Made by a program: the position numbers and the translations under genes. Below the pieces are notes generated by a model. That model saw only the letters and a program-made list of their open reading frames with translations. It ran no database searches and was not told where the DNA came from. Below are positions 50,901-60,600 of a stretch of DNA of 64,000 bases, in pieces. Every line of letters begins with the position of its first letter. Positions within the stretch are counted from its first letter, which is position 1. The DNA comes from Aptenodytes patagonicus (Eukaryota > Chordata > Aves > Sphenisciformes > Spheniscidae): assembly GCF_965638725.1 (NCBI RefSeq), contig NC_134949.1, positions 48,884,151-48,948,150 on the forward strand, written 5' to 3'.

Positions 50901-53900
50901 GAAAAGAAAAATGATGAAAAATGGTGAGTCTGATTGCGTTGTTCAAGCTGACCAACGTGCAGCTATAGACACAATCAGGGTTCTGTGCATTGTATTAAAA
51001 ACATTGAAGTTGGATATGTTGTCCAGTTTCAGAGGAATAAGACGAGGCATGGGCATCTTCCTGTATTCCACTTGTTGTTATTCTTGTGCACCTCTTGCTT
51101 GCCTACGAGCAGCGTGTGTATCATATTAAGCCCATTTTAATAACACTGCTGCAGATGGGATTTGTTGTGTCTCAGGCGAGAGAAAGTAAGAGACAACACT
51201 TTAGCTTGGTAGAGCCTTTCTCAGTGTCCCCAACAGGATATTCTCAGCTCCGGGTAGTGTAAGCCAAATCAAACTTAAGTCAGCTTAACAAGATTTCTAA
51301 GCATGAAAACGAATAAATGCAGTTTTAATGTTTGCAGTGTTCTTGTGGAGCACACGGACTCTGAATTTATGCACATTGCCGTAAAAAGAAAAAGGGTTGC
51401 GTCCATTTTCTCGTTCTGATCGTTGGACGTTGCTCTTCTACAGGATACCCTTGTCCGTAGTGCCTCTTGGGCATAGTCTCTGACTCACACCGCACCCACA
51501 AGCGTGCCTACGTGGTGTTTACGACAGCACTAGCTGCCAGGGGCCGGTGCTGTGGATGTGGGAACTGCACTAAGAGCAGTACGGGCACTCGTCGAAACAG
51601 CGCTCAAGTTCTTGCCGTGGTCCTATGTGGTTAGTTAGGCTCAACACGCCCAGCTATGACAGGCTGCCTTTTCCCGGGGGAACTGCAGGAACACAAGGTG
51701 TTTGCTTCTGACTAGAGGTCTTTCTGGACTTCTCTTCTGACACCTGTCTCCAGCTCCGGAGATCAGGCCCACGAACAACTACAGTTCAGTCCACTTGTTC
51801 ACGCATCTGTGACAAGTCACGCTGACTTGCTCTCCCTCCTGCTTCCGCCTGATTTCTGACACCTGTCTTGGTTCCCTGCCCTGGACTCTTTCCCTGTTCC
51901 AGGTTCCAGCTGTCTACCCGGACTCCTGCTAGACAAGAGCTCCTCTTCGAAAGGGAAAAAGGAACCCAACTTACAGTGGTGGTTTTTTCCGTAAATACTC
52001 TGACTTTCAGATACTGTACTGCCCACACACTGTTACTGTACTTCAATAGCCTGCATCCAATGTTCAAGCCTGAAGAATTTATTCAGAACGATGAACTGGA
52101 AATACATCTGCACACACAGCACTGTAATCTGATGTTACCTCTACAAGGGGTGGCTCATCCAGGTAACATGTTGTGCTCCGTCAACAGATATTGCTACTAG
52201 CGGCCCTACCAACCTCCTCCCCCCACCACACACACTACTTTTTGTTTCTCTTAAGTGGTTACCTGCCTACTAACCATTTTCGCTACTAGAGAGATTTAAT
52301 CCAGCCAATACCCCAGCAAAGCAACAGTCTTCCTCCACGGATCTCAGCAACCTAAACCGCCGTTTGTGACTTTGTCTTTCGTGTAACTGATAGTTAGGAA
52401 GATCCGTAACATGACAGCTAAACAAGTTGATGTGGCAACCCTACTCAAATGCCAATACAATTCCTTTCTTTGCCTTGAGCTTGCCGGGATAGCACATCAT
52501 ACCGCATCGGTTTGCCATGGTACATTTCTTGACCTTAACATATATATTACCTAAGCACTGGAAGTAAGCACCGGAAGGACATTTGCGTGTATTAATGAAC
52601 AAACTGTTGAGAAAAAAGAGTTCTACTCACTGTTGCTAGGTGGCAAAAAAAGTCCATTTATAATACGAGGTTTGCTGTGACGGAAGGCACAACTGATCCT
52701 CACACAGCCTACGGGTTGTGTTTCCCACAAACAGGAGATGTTGCTGTACTTTTGCTGCAGGAGAAAACGGTTTTCAGATATTGTGAATAAAACACTAAAA
52801 ACGGACTAAATGGATCAGCACGCGGTGTACTGCTGTGATGAACATACGACTAAGACTTTGCGGGACCACGCTCTGATGTTTTGGAACATTTACAGTTATC
52901 TTTAAAGTTATCTTCAGCTCCAGATACCCCTGAAGTTATCTCGAGTTAGGTCTATGGAGCTTTCATGGTGTAAAACTGTTCCTAGATAAGAATAGGAGTA
53001 AAGCAGTCTACTTACTGTGCTGCAGACTTTTCGTGAGATGCTGGGAAGAAAAAAAATCTGTTAGTCACTCAATTGACAGGTGGCCGCCTTTCCGTTCCTG
53101 CGCAGTGGGCTAATCAGGTCAATGTCACATGAAATCTGCTGTGCAAGTGCAAGTCTTAACACTAGCACTCTCTTACTATCAAAGGACGTGGGTCTACGGG
53201 AAAATAAGGAGTAAGAAGCAAAACCCGGGAAGATTCCCAACAAAAACTGAAACACTGAAAGACTGGGAATCGATGTTCTGAGACTACTGTCGTTACACCG
53301 CTCACACCATCTCCCGGCTGCTTTTATAGGTGACAACCACAAGCCTAATGGGAAAAAAAGGATATCTACGTGGATTTGTTTAATTATTTGTTTAATGGTT
53401 GCTGCTTTACTCACACATATAATCACAGTGCTGCTCTCCCTCTGTTGATCAATACGTCGCCAGCCAAGAAGTCGGCACACTATCGCAGAGATAGCACGTT
53501 CACAACGAGAGTCACTCTTGTTAGTCATGCTTAAAATTCTTTTTCTGTCGCTCTGCCTTATTAAAGTTTACAGATTTTAGCATCGCCTCTGATTATGCAA
53601 TTCGCTTCTAACCCGAGGTATCTTCCTCAAGCACATGATGAACTCATCATTCCAAAGAGGCAACTGCTCATGACCATTACCCTGAACATACAAGCTCAGG
53701 TTTATACCCTGGATATGAACTACATCCCAGCTGAGAGCTGTAAATGCCAGGTTGCCGGGTATTTCTTAGCGACTTTCTGTGTCAGTTTTTAGAGGAAAGC
53801 AAAGTCACACTGGGGAATATTTGACTATTCGAAGGTAAGTTTCACCCACTTTTCCAGACATTAGCAGCTGGGTGTAGGAGCAGCATCTCCTACAAAAACA

Positions 53901-54540
53901 CGCCACTTTTGGGCTGCAGCCAGTACAGCTGGGCCATCCACTGAGACACGCTGGGGTCTGGAGCCAAAGCCCATCTCCCAGGCATTAACGCCTAAATCCC
54001 CGATGCTGGAAGGGATGCAACAACAACGAGCCCTACACCCACCCCTGGATTTTTACCACGTGGCATATAAATATTGCTTTGAAGGGCAAACCCACGTTGA
54101 AGGACTTTGTTTTAAGTACCCGATTTTGCAGAAATTCAGGCAGTGGCTCTAAGCAGAGATGATAAACGTGGCCTATTTATTCAGAATCAATGTAACGTTG
54201 ATTCAGTAAGAAAGATGAGCGATGAGTGAACTTTATGCGCGGTGTTTAACTGATGTGTCCCTTGAGTATCGGAGCCCAGTTCGCAGGAGTCCTAATTGCC
54301 CGCGGTTTAGGTGAGCATTAGCTCTTCTCACCGCTGCTGAAAATCAGATCTTTGACCTACAGGTGCGGCCATGACCCAGACAGAGCGACGTATCAACTTC
54401 TACCTTTACCTAATAAACCTCCCTTTCAACACGGGTGTATCAAGAAAGTCAAGGACACAAACCACTCTAAAAGCTACAGCACTTACCTGTGCGTAGGGGG
54501 AATAGAAATGGCAAGAGCGGTCATTCCCAACTGCGGCCAT
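44834..54540 (-). CDS. C12orf50-like CCCH zinc-finger protein, copy C (most complete)
   Basis: Nine minus-strand exons join with matching phases into 1038 bases, 345 codons plus stop: 54540-54487, 52754-52631, 50276-50112, 48771-48694, 48603-48490, 46802-46683, 45528-45421, 45191-44988 and 44904-44834. Human C12orf50 is, from memory, about 414 residues with the same order of landmarks. These are a C-x8-C-x4-C-x3-H finger, the INGLFLPPS stretch, an acidic run, EERAIKE.CYKSG, EYYR, RTD...FENGG, a Lys-rich KEKKWI.EEP.N segment and a Ser/Arg-rich tail. The last exon keeps NLIPD, resembling human NLCPD. The gene is head to head with RLIG1, starting about 3 kb from it with a solo LTR between. The start exon and last exon are the weakest parts of the model. 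Confidence 0.72.
44988..45191 (-). CDS. C12orf50-like Ser/Arg-rich exon, copy C
   Basis: A 204-bp exon, phases 1 and 1, acceptor ttctag and donor gtgggc. It encodes HTSDPTVKPGDRQRGRG, then GPPRSAYVVYRTVTVSQEP, ending NGSTG. Copy C has Met where A and B have Thr before SNGST. Copies: 4784-4987, 23167-23370 and 25238-25441. Confidence 0.75.
45421..45528 (-). CDS. C12orf50-like exon with KEKKWISEEP, copy C
   Basis: A 108-bp symmetric exon (phases 1 and 1) encoding KEGKEKKWISEEPRNSPN. It matches the KKRKWIYDEPQNFPN region of human C12orf50 and lies between the same neighbours. It is present also at 25671-25778 in B but deleted in A and beside the extra B exons, with the frame preserved. Confidence 0.8.
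46683..46802 (-). CDS. C12orf50-like exon with RTD...FENGG, copy C
   Basis: A 120-bp exon, phases 1 and 1, Thr/Arg/Lys-rich, ending in IPRTDRRSFENGG before a gtaata donor. It corresponds to KPRTDIAAFENGG in the human protein. Copies: 5174-5293 (A), 23557-23676 (extra copy in B) and 27027-27146 (B). Confidence 0.82.
48490..48603 (-). CDS. C12orf50-like exon with EYYR, copy C
   Basis: A 114-bp exon beginning GEYYRIQYPHQQQ, phases 1 and 1. Its donor is AAAG followed by gcaagt, a GC-AG type intron border, the same in all copies (6982-7095, 28834-28947). The rest of the donor fits the strong consensus usual for GC donors. Confidence 0.8.
48694..48771 (-). CDS. C12orf50-like exon with EERAIKE.CYKSG, copy C
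   Basis: A 78-bp exon, phases 1 and 1, encoding VSDWVPKTAADIEEERAIKE and then ICYKSG. It matches the best conserved stretch of human C12orf50. The acceptor is ctcctacag and the donor gtaaat. Copies: 7186-7263 and 29038-29115. Confidence 0.87.
50112..50276 (-). CDS. C12orf50-like acidic-run exon, copy C
   Basis: It continues the previous phase and encodes a Gln-rich part, then QENLLFPIHPPL, then a run of 13 Asp/Glu residues coded by GAT/GAC/GAA/GAG triplets, ending at a gtaaac donor. Human C12orf50 has a similar PIHHPL followed by a poly-Glu run. Copies: 8604-8768 and 30456-30620. Confidence 0.85.
52631..52754 (-). CDS. C12orf50-like CCCH zinc-finger exon, copy C
   Basis: This exon encodes ISCLWETQPVGCVRISCAFRH followed by SKPR and INGLFLPPS. 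The Cys and His spacing is C-x8-C-x4-C-x3-H, a CCCH zinc finger of the ZC3H11A/C12orf50 type. The acceptor is ctcctgcag and the donor gtgagta. The same exon is at 11123-11246 and 32975-33098. This is the most diagnostic exon of the gene. Confidence 0.88.
54487..54540 (-). CDS. C12orf50-like start exon, copy C
   Basis: On the minus strand an ATG begins an 18-codon stretch (MAAVGNDRSC...) that ends at CAG before a strong gtaagt donor. The phase is 0 and fits the phase-0 acceptor of the CCCH exon. Equivalents are 12979-13032 and 34831-34884. Human C12orf50 starts closer to the finger, so this start is an inference. A possible 25-bp exon between them (about 11509-11535 in copy A) would break the frame, so I left it out. 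Confidence 0.45.
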
Positions 54541-56010
54541 TTTCACCTCGTGTGCTTCTCCTCCACTCTCTTAATACCGGCAGAACAGACATGGAAACGT
54601 TAAAGCTACCAGCATTCAGGCCAATCGTAATCTTATCCCGAAAGCAGCAGTTTCCTTTCAAAAACTGGACCTTCAGGACCTTAGCTCTGCTGCTTTTTTG
54701 GAACAAAACGCCAACTGACAGCGAAATACACGTGAACGAAGGAGGTGGTACCTTCTCCAGGCTTGTTGAACCGACGAAGGCAGTTGCCAGCCGGTATAGA
54801 ATGTTACCTTTCCACGGTTGCCAACCGCTCCTCCAGCTGGTGACATCAGCGTCATGGCGCTCTCTGACCTGTCCAGCTTGAACATCTTCCTTTATCTCCA
54901 CTGCTTCAGAGTAAAGTACGGAAGATCGGACCGTTTCAAAGAGTCTCCCGCTCCGGTGTTTCTTTAACGTAAAACGGCAGAAACCCACTTGGCGGGGCTT
55001 CAATAATACCCAACTCCTTGCCGTAGGAACTGTGGCCTTGGAAGCAAATCTTTGACACCGCAAAGACAAACCTCCTTCTTGGACTATTTTTAACCAAAAC
55101 CCTCGAGCCCAGTGTTTTCCTTACTGTACCTCTTTCTTTGGATGGAGAAACTTGCTGCTTCCTGCTAGTGCGCTGTTAGCTGCTAACTGCTTACAGTGTT
55201 GGGGTTCATTGCTTTTTCTCGCTTCCGTGACGCCCGCTGCCACAGCTAAAGCAGAAAGAACAGCGTACGCTTGTGTCCCTAATTAACACCTCTGTTCTCA
55301 TTCAGGTCCTAGGCTGCCTCTGAACAAAAGGTATCGGGGGGGGGGGGGGATGAAGTTTCAGTCCCGGAGCGTGGTAAGGCATACTGTTATCCCCAGGACA
55401 TAGGGTCAAATTTGCAACACTGAGTGACATCGGTGACTTGGAGATGAACACTTCAGGTGCCAGTGACTCCATGGGCACAAAGGGTACAAGGCTGGCTCAG
55501 CGGTGGCTACACCCAAGCCGGGGGAGAAGGACAAAGACATTGAAACGACTGGAGGTCTTCTAGTCTCTCTAGGAGCCTATCGATTTGTTTGTAACTCAAG
55601 TATCAGCGGGTGGCCCGAAGGCTAACTGCAAAGGACAGTACCGCATGCCTGACCACTGGGACTTTGGCAGCGGAATAAAGCGACTTCTACTGGAATGACT
55701 TCACCTAAGTAGAGAATGAAAGTGCCCGCTGGGATCAAGGTGGGGAGTACTGGCGAGAGCTGTGAACAGAGAAATGATGTGAAAAGGCTGCCACAGTTCC
55801 GTAAGCCCTACCACTGACTGGGGCACAGAGGGGAAGGAAAATTCAGGAAAGCAGATGAGGGCCACGGATAATGAACTGTCAGTGGGCAGGAGCAGCCATA
55901 GGAGGAACGGGTCAACGCTGCCAAGAGCTATCCAAACAGGGGCTCTTTGTAGCTGTATAGCTGTGCCTAAATGAGGCGCGGAAGAAGGTACGGTCAGGAA
56001 GCATTAATTC

Positions 56011-56951
56011 CGTATTGGGTTTGCGTGGCAAGGTTTTGGTAGCGGGGGGGCTACAGGGGGGGCTTCTGTGAGACGCTGCTGGAAGCTTCCCCCATGTGGG
56101 ATAGAGCCAATGCCAGCCGGCTCCAAGGCGGACCCGCCGCTAGCCAGTATGTGACAGAAACAACGCTGCAGACACCAAGGAGAGTGGAGAAGGAGGGGGA
56201 GGAGGTGCTCCAGGCGCCGGAGCAGCGATTCCCCTGCAGCCCGTGGTGAAGACCATGGTGAGGCAGGCTGTCCCCCTGCAGCCCGTGGAGGTCCACGGTG
56301 GAGCAGATCTCCACCTGCAGCCCGTGGAGGACCCCACGGTGGAGCAGGTGGATGCGCCCAAGGGAGGCTGTGACCCCGTGGAGAGCCGGCGCTGGAGCAG
56401 GCTCCTGGCAGGACCTGTGGACCCGCGGAGAGAGGAGCCCACGCTGGAGCAGGTTTGGCGGCAGGACTTGTGACCCCGTGGGGGACCCACGCTGGAGCAG
56501 CTTGTGGAGAACTGCAGCCCGTGGGAAGGGCTCAGGTTGGAGAAGTCCGTGGAGGACTGTCTGCCGTGGGAGGGACCCCACGCTGGAGCAGGGGCAGAGC
56601 GTGAGGAGTCCTCCCCCTGAGGAGGAAGGAGCGGCAGAGACAACGTGTGGTGAGGTAGAGGAAAGCGGGAGTAAAGTTGAGCCCGGGAAGAAGGGAGGGG
56701 TGGCGGGAAGGCGTTTTAAGATTCAGGTTTTATTTCTCATTACCCTACTCGGGTTTGATTGCTAATAAATTAATTTCCCGTCGTGTCCCCCGCCCCCCGA
56801 GGCGAGTGTGTTTTGCCCGTGAGGGTAACGGGTGAGTGACCTCGACCCACGAGCCTTTCGTCGTGTTTTCTCTCCCCTCTCCGGCTGAGGAGGGCAGTGA
56901 TGGAGCGGCTTTGGCGGGCACCTGGCGTCCAGCCAGGGTCAACCCACCACA
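56011..56951 (+). mobile_element. solo LTR, copy C
   Basis: Same element in the copy joined to the ancestral locus, matching copy A even at the sites where B differs. Its presence at the same place in all three units shows that the insertion came before the duplications. Confidence 0.65.
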
Positions 56952-57513
56952 GACTGAAAGGTTGTCTACCGAGGCGCAGAGCCTGGCTAACAGGAGGAGG
57001 CCGCTGTCCTGGCGGAGGCAAAGTCGGACCCAGAGAGGTGCCCACGCCCTGGGGCCAGGGCATCCACGCCCCAGGCCCGGGCGTGTGGCACCCCGGCGAG
57101 CAGAAAAGACAGCCTGAGGAAAGGCTGCCAGGCCAGGGGAACGGCACCGCCGGCGGCTAACGGCCGCCGCCACGGCGCGCGAGCGGGCCACCACGCGGCC
57201 GCCTCAGCCCGGCGCCGAGCACAGCTGGGGCGGGGCGGCCCTGCCGCGGCGGGAGCCGCCGCTGTGGGAAGCGGAGCTGCCCCAGGCCCGCGGCCGGGCT
57301 GGGCGGCGGAGCCACCGCCTCGCCGAGGGCTGCTGGAGAGAGGCGACCGCGCCCCGCCCCGCCGTCCCCGGCGCTGGGGTGCGTCGCGGGGCTCCCGGCG
57401 GGCGGCGACGGACTCGGTTTCCCGCCGCGCACGGCGGGCGCGGGGCGGCGCAGGCGCAGTTCCGTCTCGGCGGCGGGCCGGCGGCGGGAGCGGGCGGGCG
57501 GCCGGCCGGGGCC

Positions 57514-57603
57514 ATGAGGCGCCGGGGCGCGGTGCAGCGGAAGGTGCCGTGTCTATTCGTGACCGAGGTGAAGGAGGAGCCGTCGGCCAAGCGGGAGCGC
57601 CAG
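57514..57603 (+). CDS. RLIG1 exon 1, copy C
   Basis: Thirty codons from ATG to CAG before a gtggcc donor. It differs from A and B at Lys10 (AAG, against CAG for Gln) and at one silent site (CTA against CTG). In both cases copy C has the A/T base. EVKEEPS near its end matches human RLIG1. Confidence 0.93.
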
Positions 57604-60600
57604 GTGGCCGGGGCGGCACGGGGCCGGGCGGGAGGGAGGCGGGGCCGCAGCCCCCGCGGCGCGGCCGGGGCCGGGGCCGGGGCCGGGGCCGGGGCCGGGC
57701 GCAAGGGGAGTCGCTGGGCCGCGGGTAGCGGCGCCGCACGGCGGAGCGGAGCGGAGCGAAGCCGGGGGGACGGGCAGCAGCACCGACCGTGTCAGACCCG
57801 CCCGGCGCGGCCCGGCCCGGCTGCGGGGAGGGGGACACCCGAGTGGGGAGAGGTTTCTCTCCAGACCTTGAGGGAAATGCACGGCAGCGTTTTCCATGGG
57901 GCTCCCCCCCCCGTAAATGCGGGGAAGAAAGGTCGTGTGGGAGCCGTTTGAGCTCTGTCCCGCTCCTTTCCTGCCAAGTGCACCCAGGTGCTCACCGTGA
58001 CGTTGTGTTTGCTTTCTCTAAGTGTCGGGAACAGTCATGGCGAGGACTGAGGCCACTGCGACATGACCGCCCTGGGAGCTTGTGTAAAACCATCCTGCCG
58101 TCCCCGCCTGTGAGCCTTGCGGGGGAAAAATCAGCTTGTGTCTCTTCTTCCTTTTTTTTAAAAGAAAAGGTCTTTTTTTTGTGACCAAAGGAATATCAGG
58201 CCCATGACAGAAGAATTCATTTGAGGCTGTCAGACGCGGGATACTTACGAAGGTGAAAGTAATGGAGCCCGATCCAAGCTGTTTCTTCCCGAGATGTAAG
58301 AGGCAGTGTCGGGACAGATTGGGGTGGCATTCACCTGTCTAGCTCTAGACCTCCGACTTGTGTTTCCCGACTGCAGTAGCAGCACCTACTGCTGTCTGTC
58401 GGCTGCGTAGTGCACTTGAATCCATCTGGGTGACTTTCTCCCGTTGGTGTTTGGCTTCTGGACGGAAGAGCTGAAGTGGTTGCCAAAACGTCAGTAACGT
58501 AACTGTTGAACTCTCAGTACCAACACCACCTTGATAATGGTCATGTAAGGGTAGCTCCCGACATTGTTGTTCCTTCATAGGGGACAAGCCGACAGGGGAT
58601 TAGGTCTATACCAGTGTAGATGCTATTCTTCTTGTTTTTCAAAGCGCAGGCAAGGATAATAGAGGGGGTTATGACTGCTAGGGAAGAAGCGGGGTGGTGG
58701 TGGGAAAACCAACGGGCATGTTTCCTCCCTGCCCTGGAAATTTTCTTTTCCATGTCACCTTCGTGAAATCTTCCTGTATGCTGTATGTTGTGGTTCCACA
58801 TGTGATGACTAAAATATGAAGCAGCCACGTAATGTCAGGCAAGCATGTAGAAGGTTGTTCTCATTTTACGGCTTCCGAATTCTGTTTGGAGACTTTTGCA
58901 AGACAAGGACTCGCTTTGTGTTTTGCCAGCAGGAAGAGACCGTGACCAGCTTACAAGTGAAAATTGGCTGGGGCGAGAGGAGGGCGGGGTGATGGTTATC
59001 GAGGAGACTATTGGAATCCAAACAGAAGGGATTACATGTTTGCAGTGAAGGTGTTAAAGAAGCCCTAGCTGCAGGAGTCCTCCTAGAAGTGTGGACTAGT
59101 TGTGGCTGGGTATTTGTTTCAGACCCCGGCCCACTTCCTTCTGTGCTCTTTTTAAGCGGGAAAGCATTCAGTTGGCAGCACTGCTCCTAAGTATTTAACA
59201 CCGGGACGCTTTTGCCACCTTGCATTCCGCAGGTCCGTGCATTGCACTAACACGGTGCCATTGACTTTCCGCTCCAAACTGAAAGCTCGGAGCAGCTAGT
59301 CATGATGAGTTTCTGTTGCCATCGTGAGGCAGGGAGACACATCTCAACATTTTGCAGCGTTGGACTGGAACCCTTCTAGTTTATATGCACTGTGTAAAGT
59401 GGAAGGCAAAGTCACCTCTAAATACTCATCAAGAACGATTAAAAGAGGGAGAGAGTTTGCAAGTAGATTGCCTTTGTTCTTTTGTCTTAGGGCATTTTCC
59501 AAAGCGTCATGTCTTGAAGAAACAAGGGTGTATTTCGACAGTATTAGAAATCAGCACTATAATGTGTAATACTGGACCTAGAGGGGGGCCAGCTGTAAGG
59601 AGCAAGAATCCGCATGAGACCGAGGCAGTAACATAGCCACGATGAAAGTTTAAAATACCTGTCTTCTTTTCAGCCATTTAAAGTGTTGGCAACTGAAACT
59701 ATAACTGGAAAGGCGTTAGAGGCAGATATATACAATGCAATTCCTACTGAAAAGGTGGACGGAACCTGCTGTTACGTAACTGCCTATGAAGGTAGGAAGG
59801 AAGGTCCGTATGCAGGTTTCTCCTGCTGACTAGAAGCCTTGTTTTACTTAGTTTTCACTTTTATTGTATGACTTACTGGATTGCAGCTGTTGTGAATTCC
59901 AGCCTGCTTAAAGGTCTTGACCACAAAGTAACAGTTACCGTAAACATAGTAGGTGTTTCTAAAGTTGTTACAGATTTTACTCTCTGAAGTCCAGGAAGCA
60001 TGGTCTAAGCGAACATGCCAGTGGAGGAAGTATTCCCGTTTTAAAATTTCTTATTAGGAAATCTTCCTTGCACACTAGAATTTATGTGATAGAGGGTGCC
60101 TGATTTCCTTGGGGAGGATTACAAGACGTGTGGAGGTTGGGAGGAAAACGCGACGAGTGTGGTTCGCTGCATCGCTGGGGTTCTTGCCTTTACCTGAAAT
60201 TGTGAGGAAACTTTGTATTACACCAGGCAAGATTCTAGGACTAGATTTTGGATTGATCTACAGTAGTTAAGTGATGACTTTAAAGGGTGCCTTTGGGTAT
60301 GAAATTTCTCTGGTGACGAGTGAGAAGTCCTATCTTGCCTTTTATGTGGTTGATTTCAGTACTCTGCAGGGTATGGTGACCTCAGTAAACTGCTGGTTTT
60401 ATCCCTCTGGAAACTCTAGGGCAACCCTATCTATGGGCCAGGCTGGATCGAAAACCCAACAAAGAAGCTGAAAAAAGGTTTAAACGGTTCTTGTATTCAT
60501 TGGAAGATTGCAAAGGTTAGTGAAGATTTCTTTTCTTCTTTTTGTTAATGTAAGTTATCCAATTGGAAGAACACCTCTGGTCTAACTTAGGAAATGTCGG

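Larger units (their letters stand above)
56952..57950. promoter_or_regulatory. CpG island, likely bidirectional promoter of RLIG1 (copy C)
   Basis: Same island as A and B, with private features. There is an extra 'ccggccgg'-type octamer just before the RLIG1 ATG, a GGGGCC run of five units, and a shorter GGAGC run. This one should drive the functional RLIG1. Confidence 0.78.
42064..60480 (+). repeat. tandem segmental duplication, unit C (bears the ancestral locus)
   Basis: Third copy. It follows B closely (offset 21821 at the left, 19750 then 19656 further on) until about 60480 inside RLIG1 exon 3. There it leaves the A/B sequence and continues as ordinary RLIG1 exon 3 and intron 3. It lacks the extra internal duplication of B and has a private deletion of 94 bp near 46457. 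Because exon 4 of RLIG1 follows in unique sequence, this copy is anchored to the original locus. Confidence 0.93.

Noticed and set aside
1955-60480. three units as false haplotype duplication in an assembly
   Set aside because: Not excluded, but the units differ by clear structural changes and form a continuous head-to-tail series, and the functional copy differs from the others mainly in exons. Read depth would decide.
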